DNA of 5,037 nt from Clostridiales bacterium (GTDB lineage Bacteria; Bacillota; Clostridia; Caldicoprobacterales; UBA3941): contig JAAYKZ010000172.1 of NCBI GenBank assembly GCA_012522165.1, positions 1-5,037 of the forward strand. Reading direction: 5' to 3'. The position numbers and the translations under genes are program-made. The notes under the pieces were generated by a model that made no database searches, had not been told where the DNA came from, and saw only the letters and a program-made list of their open reading frames with translations. Of this stretch, positions 1 to 5,037 are shown in pieces (the stretch's first letter is position 1; every line of letters starts with the position of its first letter).

Positions 1-1047
1 ACTGTAAACTCTGTTTATCAAGATATTTACTCAGGGTCTGGTAATTTTCATTCTGCTTTTGATCTTATAGGAAACTGTTTATCTCAACTAAAACAAGTTG
101 CTGATATAGAACCAACATTAGATTCCCTAAGTCAGAGGTTGGAAGAGATATTTTATCAATTAGAAGATATTATATTTGAAGTAAGAAATTATAGAGATGA
201 ATTTGAACATGATCCCTATAGACTAGATGAGATAGAGAAGCGTTTGGACATCATAAGAGATTTGAAGCGAAAATATGGACCCACTTTATGGGATATATTT
301 TCATATTTAGAAGAAATAAAAGAGGAGTTTGACACTTTAGAGAATAGCCAAGAAAATTTGGACAGATTATTAAAACAAGAAGAAGAAATATATAATCAAT
401 TATTAGAATCCTGTCATATTCTATCAAAGCAGCGAAAGGAAACGGCTAAGATTTTTGAAGAACAGCTAAAAAAGCAGCTTGTAGAACTAGGGATGGAAAA
501 ATCCAATTTTATGGTTAATATAGATTCTATAGACAATTTATCGGATTCTGCTGAGATTAGAAACAGATTAACCCCTAACGGATATGATATTATAGAATTT
601 ATGATATCAACTAATCCCGGAGAGCCTGTCAAACCTTTATCTAAAATAATATCCGGGGGCGAAATGTCTCGTATTATGCTAGCCTTTAAAACCATATTAG
701 CTCAAGTTGATAATATACCTACACTAATTTTTGATGAAATAGATGTAGGAATAAGTGGGCGTATTGCACACGTGGTGGGAGAAAAAATGGGAAACATATC
801 CCGCTCAAGACAAGTTATTTGTGTTACTCATCTTCCTCAGATTGCAGCTATGGCGGATAGTCACTATAAAATTGAGAAACTATATATAGATAAGCATACT
901 AGAACAATAGCAATCAAATTGGATAATAGGCAGCGACAAGAGGAAATAGCTAGGATGACCGGAGGCAAGATCTTATCAAAAGCAAATATGGAACATGCAT
1001 CTGAGCTTATTCGTATGGCACAGGAATATAAAAGCAAACTTAATTGA
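1..1047 (+). CDS. recN: DNA repair protein RecN, C-terminal part (5' end outside window)
   Basis: RecN is an SMC-like ATPase that gathers at DNA double-strand breaks and helps recombinational repair in the cytoplasm. The reading frame is open from base 1 to the TGA at 1045-1047 (348 codons). The TTG at 139 is only an internal codon, because the same frame continues upstream with RecN-like sequence. RecN is usually about 550-575 residues, so roughly the first 200-225, including the Walker A ATP-binding loop, are missing. Counting from base 1, codons 1 to about 165 are the charged coiled-coil region (typical LDEIEKRLDIIRDLKRKYG stretch near codons 75-93). The ABC signature SGGEMSR is at codons 218-224, Walker B (TLIFDEID) at about 241-248, and the switch histidine motif VTHLPQIAAMAD at about 275-286. 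The C-terminus (ARMTGGKILSKANMEHASEL) is also family-typical. A terminator follows directly. Adjacency to spoIVB and spo0A matches the spore-former order. Identification is secure. Confidence 0.96.
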   Translation, partial: TVNSVYQDIYSGSGNFHSAFDLIGNCLSQLKQVADIEPTLDSLSQRLEEIFYQLEDIIFEVRNYRDEFEHDPYRLDEIEKRLDIIRDLKRKYGPTLWDIFSYLEEIKEEFDTLENSQENLDRLLKQEEEIYNQLLESCHILSKQRKETAKIFEEQLKKQLVELGMEKSNFMVNIDSIDNLSDSAEIRNRLTPNGYDIIEFMISTNPGEPVKPLSKIISGGEMSRIMLAFKTILAQVDNIPTLIFDEIDVGISGRIAHVVGEKMGNISRSRQVICVTHLPQIAAMADSHYKIEKLYIDKHTRTIAIKLDNRQRQEEIARMTGGKILSKANMEHASELIRMAQEYKSKLN

Positions 1048-1070
1048 AAATAGATATAATAAAAGTTTTG

Positions 1071-1098
1071 GGAAAGGGTAACTCCCTTTTCTTTTTTT
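1071..1098 (+). terminator. Rho-independent terminator after recN
   Basis: An 8-pair stem, GGAAAGGG (1071-1078) against CCCTTTTC (1084-1091) with one G-T pair, closes a five-base loop and is followed at once by seven T residues (1092-1098). It lies 23 bases after the recN stop and should separate recN transcription from spoIVB, consistent with spoIVB having its own developmental promoter. Confidence 0.87.
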
Positions 1099-1123
1099 GT
1101 CTATTTTTACGCATTCTTAACTA

Positions 1124-1152
1124 GTATAAATCATTTTTATGAGGTTACCTTA
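1124..1152 (+). promoter_or_regulatory. candidate forespore (SigF/SigG-type) promoter of spoIVB
   Basis: GTATA at 1124-1128 fits the -35 pattern GYATA used by the forespore sigma factors. Fourteen bases further, GGTTACCTTA (1143-1152) fits the SigF-type -10 pattern GGnnAnAHTR at all fixed positions but one (C in place of the second A). The spacing would place the transcript start near 1159, about 34 bases before the spoIVB ATG. The B. subtilis spoIVB gene is transcribed by SigF weakly and SigG strongly, so a promoter of this class is expected here. The element also contains the small palindrome AGGTtACCT (1142-1150). The match is short and in AT-rich DNA, so this remains a proposal. Confidence 0.42.
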
Positions 1153-1192
1153 ATTTATATAAAACTAAGTCAAGACAGGAGAATGCTAGAAT

Positions 1193-2500
1193 ATGACAAA
1201 GTCAACAGTAAGAAAAGTATGCGGCATAGTATTGGCCTTGTTATTTTTATTGCTTAATTATTCACCTTATGTTCAGGGGATAAAAAGACTTCCAAAGCAA
1301 CTTCATATTTTTTTAGGTGATACTAAGACCATAGAGTTTCATTTACCTCTACCAATAAAAATAGAAGGAGACAATATAAATGTATTAAAATTTAATGGTA
1401 ATTCTTTGAAAGATCAGTATATATATGAGCTAGGAGAATCCTTGTTTATAGAACCTATTAATCAAGGTGATGTTTCCCTGGATTTTAAGCTATTTGGATT
1501 GATTCCCATAAAACGCATGCAAGTAAAGGTAGACCCCCCAAAAAAATTATATCCGGGTGGAAGTTGTATAGGAGTGTCATTATATACTAAAGGAGCATTA
1601 TTGGTTGGAATATCAGAGGTATATGACAAGGAAGGTGTAGGACACAATCCTGCGTTAGATGCTGGTTTGAGACCTGGAGATATAATAGATAAAGTTAATG
1701 GAATACAAGTAAAAAATGCTCAGCACCTTTCAGACCTAGTGAATATTGCAAAACAGCAAGGGTTGGAGTTGGAAATTATTAGAGGTAATCATATCTTTAA
1801 AACCATTATTGTACCAATTGAGGATTATCATGATGGTAAATATAGGCTTGGGATTTGGGTTAGGGATAGTACAGCAGGTGTGGGAACATTAACTTTCTAT
1901 GATGCTGAGAAGAACAATTTCGGTTCATTAGGACATGCAATAACAGATGTGGATACTGGAACCCTGTTATCCATTAAGAATGGTGAAATAATGGAGTCCA
2001 AAATTATAGATATAAAACAAGGCGAAAAAGGGAATCCAGGGGAACTAAAAGCTGCTTTTACTAACAAGCAGAAGGTCATTGGAGATATATTAAAAAATAC
2101 TCACTTTGGAATATATGGTAAGATGAATAAAGACTTTGATCCCAGTGTATTAGGGGAACCCATTCCCATATGCTATCAACATGATGTTAAATTAGGACCT
2201 GCTAAAATACTATCAACTATTGATGAGGAGGGAATTAAAGAGTTTGATGTTGAGATTCAAAAGATCAATTATCAAGATAGAGCTAGTGCTAAAGGAATGG
2301 TAATAGAGATTAAAGATCCGTTACTGTTAGAGCGTACAGGGGGAATAGTGCAGGGAATGAGTGGAAGCCCTATTATTCAGGATGGGAAACTGGTAGGAGC
2401 CATTACCCACGTTTTTGTCAATGATCCAAAAAAAGGATATGGAATATTTATCGAATGGATGCTAGATGAAGCCAATAAAATAATTGACCAGAATAATTAA
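1193..2500 (+). CDS. spoIVB: SpoIVB, PDZ-containing serine peptidase (S55) of the sporulation SigK checkpoint
   Basis: SpoIVB is made in the forespore, crosses its inner membrane, and cleaves SpoIVFA in the intermembrane space. This releases the SpoIVFB protease that processes pro-SigK in the mother cell. The 435-residue protein is near the B. subtilis length. Residues about 9-29 (CGIVLALLFLLL core) form the uncleaved-type signal or membrane anchor. A PDZ domain covers about 118-208 (LDAGLRPGDIIDKVNG at 155-170). The peptidase domain follows: His248 in FGSLGHAITDVDTG and Ser390 in GGIVQGMSGSP. Asp375 is the likely third catalytic residue, since all three sit 12 positions after the B. subtilis triad as I recall it (His236, Asp363, Ser378). 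Nothing is missing. The start is chosen because AGGAGAA (1177-1183) lies nine to ten bases upstream of ATG 1193; the ATG at 1183 is out of frame. It is flanked by recN and spo0A, as in spore formers generally. No convincing terminator follows. Confidence 0.96.
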   Translation: MTKSTVRKVCGIVLALLFLLLNYSPYVQGIKRLPKQLHIFLGDTKTIEFHLPLPIKIEGDNINVLKFNGNSLKDQYIYELGESLFIEPINQGDVSLDFKLFGLIPIKRMQVKVDPPKKLYPGGSCIGVSLYTKGALLVGISEVYDKEGVGHNPALDAGLRPGDIIDKVNGIQVKNAQHLSDLVNIAKQQGLELEIIRGNHIFKTIIVPIEDYHDGKYRLGIWVRDSTAGVGTLTFYDAEKNNFGSLGHAITDVDTGTLLSIKNGEIMESKIIDIKQGEKGNPGELKAAFTNKQKVIGDILKNTHFGIYGKMNKDFDPSVLGEPIPICYQHDVKLGPAKILSTIDEEGIKEFDVEIQKINYQDRASAKGMVIEIKDPLLLERTGGIVQGMSGSPIIQDGKLVGAITHVFVNDPKKGYGIFIEWMLDEANKIIDQNN

Positions 2501-2546
2501 AATATTATGAAAATGTTAACTCTCTAAATATTTTTAATATGTACAG

Positions 2547-2573
2547 GAAGGAAAATACAGTTGATTGTCGAAT
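2547..2573 (+). promoter_or_regulatory. SigH-type promoter of spo0A
   Basis: GAAGGAAAA (2547-2555) matches the SigH -35 pattern RnAGGAWWW at every position, and GTCGAAT (2567-2573) matches the -10 pattern RnnGAAT at every position. The 11-base gap is inside the usual 11-12. This predicts a transcript start near 2580 and an untranslated leader of about 130 bases before spo0A. In B. subtilis the sporulation promoter (Ps) of spo0A is SigH-dependent, so both sequence and position fit. The -10 overlaps a 0A box. Confidence 0.8.
2566..2572 (+). promoter_or_regulatory. 0A box (Spo0A~P binding site) overlapping the spo0A promoter -10
   Basis: TGTCGAA is the exact 0A-box core (consensus TGNCGAA), preceded by a T as in many strong boxes. 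It shares six bases (2567-2572) with the SigH -10 element. Binding of Spo0A there would be expected to hinder RNA polymerase, suggesting negative autoregulation; activation normally uses boxes further upstream. Spo0A autoregulation through boxes in its own promoter region is established in B. subtilis. That this particular box is bound is inferred. Confidence 0.72.
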
Positions 2574-2593
2574 ATAATTAGAAGAGATTACAA

Positions 2594-2713
2594 ATGGTCT
2601 ACTTGCTGGTAAAAAGCAAGTATTATGGCATTATTACTGTATCTGTCCTTGGTGTATTTATATTTAATGTAGAAGATATAAAGATAAAAAATATGGGGGG
2701 GTTAACAATATGA
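2594..2713 (+). CDS. possible small leader ORF, 39 codons, overlapping the spo0A start
   Basis: ATG at 2594 opens a frame of 39 codons whose TGA stop (2711-2713) overlaps the spo0A ATG (2710-2712) as ATGA, the usual arrangement for coupled translation. The predicted peptide starts MVYLLVKSKYYG, has one hydrophobic stretch (IITVSVLGVFIF, residues 13-24) that could span a membrane, and ends in a short polar tail (about residues 25-39). A weak ribosome binding site, GAAGAGA (2581-2587), lies six bases upstream, and the predicted SigH transcript would begin about 14 bases before the ATG. I do not recognise the peptide. An open frame this short can occur by chance in AT-rich DNA, the ribosome binding site is poor, and spo0A has its own. 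It is therefore a candidate only; the alternative is untranslated leader. Confidence 0.25.
   Translation: MVYLLVKSKYYGIITVSVLGVFIFNVEDIKIKNMGGLTI
2600..2622 (+). other. hairpin in the spo0A leader
   Basis: TACTTGC (2600-2606) and GCAAGTA (2616-2622) form a perfect 7-pair stem around a nine-base loop (TGGTAAAAA). No T-run follows on either strand, so it is not a standard terminator. It lies between the predicted SigH start and the spo0A ribosome binding site, inside the first codons of the possible leader ORF. It could influence mRNA stability or leader translation, or be a chance structure. Confidence 0.45.
2695..2701 (+). promoter_or_regulatory. unusual all-G ribosome binding site of spo0A
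   Basis: Seven consecutive G residues end eight bases before the spo0A ATG, where the Shine-Dalgarno sequence should be. No AGGAGG-like sequence is nearer, so the G-run must serve, pairing with the CCUCC of 16S rRNA through one G-U pair. Homopolymer G-runs are prone to length change, and the spacing or strength of this site would vary with tract length. Confidence 0.7.
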
Positions 2714-3534
2714 AAAAAAAGATCTCAGTGCTAATCGCTGATGATAATAAGGATTTTTGTGATATAATCAGTGAGTTTTTACAGAAACAGGAAGATATAC
2801 AGGTAGTGGGAGTGGCTAATGACGGTTTGCAAACCCTTGATATGATATTACAATTAAAGCCCGATGTAGTTATATTGGATATTATAATGCCCCATCTAGA
2901 TGGTTTAGGCGTGCTAGAAAAGCTAAATCAGGAAAAATTAGATGTATATCCCAAAATAATAATACTATCAGCAGTAGGCCAAGACAAAATAACACAAAGG
3001 GCTATATTAATGGGCGCTGATTACTAAATTGTAAAGCCCTTTGATTGAGAATTGTTGATGAAACGGGTAAGAGAAATAACTCTTGATTTAGACCATGAAT
3101 TTCAACAAAGAACCACTAGCATGATAACGGAGAACCCTGAAATTACTTATCAGCCTATTAACACTGTTAATAAAAGTAGCTCATTGGAATCAGATATAAC
3201 CAATATAATTCATGAAGTGGGAGTGCCTGCCCATATCAAAGGATATCAATATCTAAGAGAAGCCATTCTCATGGTGGTGAAGGATGTAGATCTTTTAAGT
3301 GGAATAACAAAGGAGTTATATCCTGGCATAGCAAAGAAATTCAATACTACTCCCAGCAGAGTAGAAAGGGCAATTCGTCATGCAATTGAAGTAGCTTGGA
3401 GCCGTGGTCGTATTGAAACAATAAATAAACTCTTTGGGTATACTATTCACGATGAAAAGGGAAAACCAACAAATGGTGAGTTTATTGCCATGGTTGCGGA
3501 TAAATTGAGAATGCAGTCAAGAAATATTGGATAG
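2710..3534 (+). pseudogene. spo0A: Spo0A, master response regulator of sporulation, interrupted by two in-frame stop codons
   Basis: Spo0A is a cytoplasmic response regulator that, when phosphorylated by the phosphorelay or by direct kinases, binds 0A boxes and starts sporulation. Read through, the frame has 274 codons, close to the B. subtilis 267. Codons 1-125 are the receiver domain: acidic pocket Asp11/Asp12, phosphoacceptor Asp57 (VVILDIIMPHLDG), Ser87, and Lys109-Pro110. Codons 126-158 are a variable linker. Codons about 159-274 are the conserved effector domain with [20 protein letters not shown] (166-185) and recognition-helix region [20 protein letters not shown] (211-230). Codon 106 is TAA (3025-3027; family Tyr/Phe) and codon 113 is TGA (3046-3048). 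Between them IVKPFD is intact, and ELLMKRVRE follows in the same frame, so these are point changes, not frameshifts. The products as written are a 105-residue receiver fragment and an effector fragment that could start at TTG 3052 or ATG 3058. Promoter, ribosome binding site and terminator are retained. It may be a recent pseudogene, a sequence error, or a split gene. Confidence 0.93.
3025..3048 (+). other. two premature in-frame stop codons (TAA and TGA) in spo0A
   Basis: TAA at 3025-3027 follows MGADY, where Spo0A proteins have a second aromatic residue. It is one base from TAT or TAC. TGA at 3046-3048 follows KPFD, at the position of Met112 in B. subtilis Spo0A. It is one base from TTA (Leu), which would be family-like. 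The six codons between encode IVKPFD, with the invariant Lys-Pro pair of receiver domains. Because frame and sequence are preserved on both sides, no insertion or deletion is needed to explain the break. Confidence 0.93.
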
Positions 3535-3548
3535 ATAGTGGTTATAAC

Positions 3549-3575
3549 AAAGCCTCATGTATGAGGCTTTTTTTT
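3549..3575 (+). terminator. Rho-independent terminator after spo0A
   Basis: A perfect 9-pair stem, AAAGCCTCA (3549-3557) against TGAGGCTTT (3562-3570), closes a TGTA loop and runs into eight T residues (3568-3575). It sits 14 bases after the TAG of spo0A. It should end the spo0A transcript and make steA depend on its own promoter. Confidence 0.95.
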
Positions 3576-3626
3576 GTGAATAATTAGAAATAATATGCGA
3601 ATGATAGATTATAGAGGTTAGAAACT

Positions 3627-3633
3627 GAGGTGA
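3627..3633 (+). promoter_or_regulatory. ribosome binding site that sets the steA start
   Basis: GAGGTGA (3627-3633) lies five bases before ATG 3639. The GTG at 3630, in the same frame, falls inside this Shine-Dalgarno sequence and has no site of its own, so translation should begin at ATG 3639 and not three codons earlier. Confidence 0.75.
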
Positions 3634-3638
3634 AGGGA

Positions 3639-4760
3639 ATGCTAATTAAAGGAAATGCTAAAAAAAATATTAGAACTAAAGCCCTTATATCTCAATTATT
3701 ACCAAATGATATTGCCGTTATCCATCATATGGACATAGATGGAGTAGCGGCTATGCAGCTAGTTGAAAAGAAAGTAAAAGCAGTTATAAATGCTGTTTCT
3801 TCAGTTAGTGGCAAATATCCTAACAGAGGACCAAAGATATTGCTCAATGCAGGTATTCCTATAATTGATAATATAGGCCAGGAAGCATTTGACAAGATAT
3901 CCAATAATGATTATTTAGAAATAGATCAAAACCAGTTAAAGGTAAATGGATCATATTTGTGTGATATAAAGTTTTTAACGCAAGAGGATGTCGAATCAAA
4001 GATGAAGGAAGCTAGAGCCAATCTTTGGAGTGTATTAGATAGTTTCATTGAAAATACTTTAGATTTCGCTAGGAAGGAAAAGGAAGTGATAGTAAGCCCT
4101 GTATCATTGCCAGATATTAATACCAATATGGAAGGGCGTCACGTATTGATTGTGATAAGAGGTAACAATTATCGTGAAGATCTAAAAGCCATACGCACTT
4201 ATATTGAAGAGGTAAATCCTATTATGATAGGAGTAGATGGAGGGACAGATGCCCTTTTAGATTTTGGCTATTGTCCTGATGTTATAATTGGAGATATGGA
4301 TAGTGTCAGCGATAATAGCCTGAAGAAATGCAAAGAGATAGTTGTTCATGCCTACTCTGATGGTACCAGTCCAGGCATGCAACGAATTGAGAGGTTGGGA
4401 TTAAAGGCAGTTAAATTTCCCTTTGTGGGTACTAGTGAAGATGCTGCACTAATCCTAGCATATGAAAAAAATGCTGAGTTAATAGTAACTGTAGGCAGTC
4501 ATAATAACATGATTGATTTCCTTGAAAAAGGTAGACCTGGCATGGCCAGTACCATGCTAGTGCAGATGAAAGTAGGGCATAAGGTTGTTGATGCAAAAGG
4601 GGTTAGCGAACTTTATAAAAATCGATTAAAACCCAGCTATATTGCTGCGCTGTTTATTGCCGCTCTATTTCCTTTGACCATAGTGGCTAAAACCTCTCCT
4701 TTACTAAAAGAATTATATCAGCTTGTTTCCTTACGTATGCGAATATTATTAGGTTTATAA
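3639..4760 (+). CDS. steA: SteA-like membrane-anchored protein with thiamin pyrophosphokinase-like domain
   Basis: This is a 373-residue member of the SteA family (COG4825, once called uncharacterised membrane-anchored protein). In Corynebacterium glutamicum SteA sits at the cytokinetic ring with SteB and affects cell separation; a role in Firmicutes is not established as far as I know. The N-terminal domain (about 1-160) contains PNDIAVIHHMDIDGVAAMQL (22-41) and KAVINAVSSVSGKYPNRGP (47-65). A domain resembling the catalytic fold of thiamin pyrophosphokinase covers about 168-320: GVDGGTDALLDFG (198-210), PDVIIGDMDSVSD (213-225) and GTSEDAALILAYE (264-276). One hydrophobic segment, about 334-350 (YIAALFIAALFPLTIVA), near the C-terminus is the anchor and leaves a short basic tail. 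True thiamin pyrophosphokinases lack this layout, so enzyme activity should not be assumed. The strong terminator upstream suggests its own promoter, but I see no convincing one in 3576-3626. The next gene starts 29 bases downstream. Confidence 0.88.
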   Translation: MLIKGNAKKNIRTKALISQLLPNDIAVIHHMDIDGVAAMQLVEKKVKAVINAVSSVSGKYPNRGPKILLNAGIPIIDNIGQEAFDKISNNDYLEIDQNQLKVNGSYLCDIKFLTQEDVESKMKEARANLWSVLDSFIENTLDFARKEKEVIVSPVSLPDINTNMEGRHVLIVIRGNNYREDLKAIRTYIEEVNPIMIGVDGGTDALLDFGYCPDVIIGDMDSVSDNSLKKCKEIVVHAYSDGTSPGMQRIERLGLKAVKFPFVGTSEDAALILAYEKNAELIVTVGSHNNMIDFLEKGRPGMASTMLVQMKVGHKVVDAKGVSELYKNRLKPSYIAALFIAALFPLTIVAKTSPLLKELYQLVSLRMRILLGL

Positions 4761-4789
4761 TCAGAATGCTGATTTAAAGGTGGACTTTT

Positions 4790-5037
4790 ATGGTGAACAT
4801 GAAATATTATCTTATATTATTAATTAGTGTTTTTTTATCCTTGGGTATTGGGATTGCTGTAGGAATTTCTCTGGAAAGCAAAGATGTATTGGAAAAACAA
4901 CACAGTATACTAGTACAGCGGTTAGAAGAAGAATTCGCAGTCATTCGCAGTGAAAACCAGCAACTTAAGGAAGCACTTACATCTTTAGAGGAATCCGAAA
5001 GGGAGAATAAAAAAAATTACGAATCTATATTCAATGC
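4790..5037 (+). CDS. MctB/SteB-family membrane-anchored coiled-coil protein, N-terminal part (runs off window)
   Basis: ATG 4790 opens a frame that stays open for 82 codons to the end of the window. AAAGGTGG (4776-4783) is a good ribosome binding site six bases upstream; the in-frame ATG at 4799 is too far from it. The protein starts with a short basic-polar end and one hydrophobic helix, about residues 7-28 (YLILLISVFLSLGIGIAVGI), then a charged coiled coil from about 30 to the break, rich in Glu, Lys, Gln and Leu. This is the N-terminal pattern of the family annotated as copper transporter MctB (PF11382), which includes C. glutamicum SteB. Its position right after steA is the strongest support, because steA and steB are neighbours in Actinobacteria. 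The copper-transport name comes from a mycobacterial member and need not apply here. The C-terminal domain, the real test of membership, is outside the window. Confidence 0.75.
   Translation, partial: MVNMKYYLILLISVFLSLGIGIAVGISLESKDVLEKQHSILVQRLEEEFAVIRSENQQLKEALTSLEESERENKKNYESIFN

Noticed and set aside
414..695. Open frame on the minus strand within recN (also ones at 1462-1647, 1897-2079 and 3926-4126)
   Set aside because: They lie antisense to well-recognised genes, have no recognisable domains, and are explained by low stop density opposite coding sequence.
2414..2422. TTTGTCAAT near the end of spoIVB, an 8 of 9 match to the extended 0A box TTTGTCRAA, about 160 bases upstream of the predicted spo0A start
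   Set aside because: It is within the spoIVB coding sequence, has an imperfect core, and is far from the promoter; too weak to list, although an upstream activating box would be expected somewhere in this area.
2502..2540. ATATTA and TAATAT inverted arms after spoIVB as a terminator
   Set aside because: Six A-T pairs with a 27-base loop and no following T-run would not terminate transcription.
3025..3048. Reassigned stop codons (alternative genetic code, selenocysteine or pyrrolysine) as explanation for spo0A
   Set aside because: Both TAA and TGA would have to be decoded, yet recN ends at TGA, spoIVB and steA at TAA and spo0A at TAG in the expected places. No other gene here has internal TGA or TAA, and the positions are not Cys or Lys in the family.
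3584..3612. TTAGAA and GATTAT with a 17-base gap as a vegetative promoter for steA
   Set aside because: Only three and four of six positions match the SigA consensus, no better than random AT-rich sequence, though steA probably needs its own promoter.
3989..3995. A perfect 0A-box core (TGTCGAA) inside steA
   Set aside because: It lies about 350 bases inside a coding region with no promoter nearby. A seven-base match is expected occasionally by chance.
1..5037. Mobile elements, CRISPR arrays, tRNA or rRNA genes
   Set aside because: No transposase, repeat array or RNA gene signature was seen on either strand; the window is dense with conserved chromosomal genes in their usual order.

Overview
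The window is AT-rich DNA from an endospore-forming, low-GC member of the Firmicutes (class Clostridia or a close relative). The gene order recN, spoIVB, spo0A is the classic order of spore formers. The downstream pair (a SteA-like protein and a MctB/SteB-like protein) is common in clostridial genomes but absent from the Bacillus subtilis version of this locus. All genes lie on the + strand. I cannot name the species from the sequence.

Layout. Bases 1-1047 are the 3' two-thirds of recN (DNA repair ATPase), whose 5' end lies outside the window; a good intrinsic terminator follows at 1071-1098. A candidate forespore (SigF/SigG-type) promoter and a clear ribosome binding site precede spoIVB (1193-2500), which encodes an apparently intact PDZ-serine peptidase that signals across the forespore membrane. 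The 209-base gap 2501-2709 holds a perfect SigH-type promoter, a perfect 0A box (TGTCGAA) overlapping its -10 element, a hairpin, and a possible 39-codon leader ORF whose stop overlaps the spo0A start. spo0A follows (2710-3534), ending in a strong terminator at 3549-3575. Next come steA (3639-4760) and the start of a steB/mctB-family gene (4790 to the window end), which form a probable two-gene operon.

The main observation is that spo0A, the master regulator of entry into sporulation, carries two in-frame stop codons (TAA at 3025-3027 and TGA at 3046-3048). They lie eight codons apart, at the end of the receiver domain. The frame is unchanged before, between and after them, and every other recognisable part of the protein is well preserved. 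This looks like a very recent nonsense inactivation, a sequence error, or less probably a split or readthrough gene. Other genes in the window end at TGA, TAA and TAG in the expected places, so a changed genetic code is not the explanation.

How the genes relate: Spo0A~P with SigH starts sporulation, and SpoIVB acts late, activating pro-SigK processing through the SpoIVF complex. RecN repairs DNA breaks. SteA/SteB-like proteins are linked in Actinobacteria to cell-envelope and division functions. The spo0A promoter logic (SigH plus Spo0A itself) is retained even though the coding sequence is interrupted.
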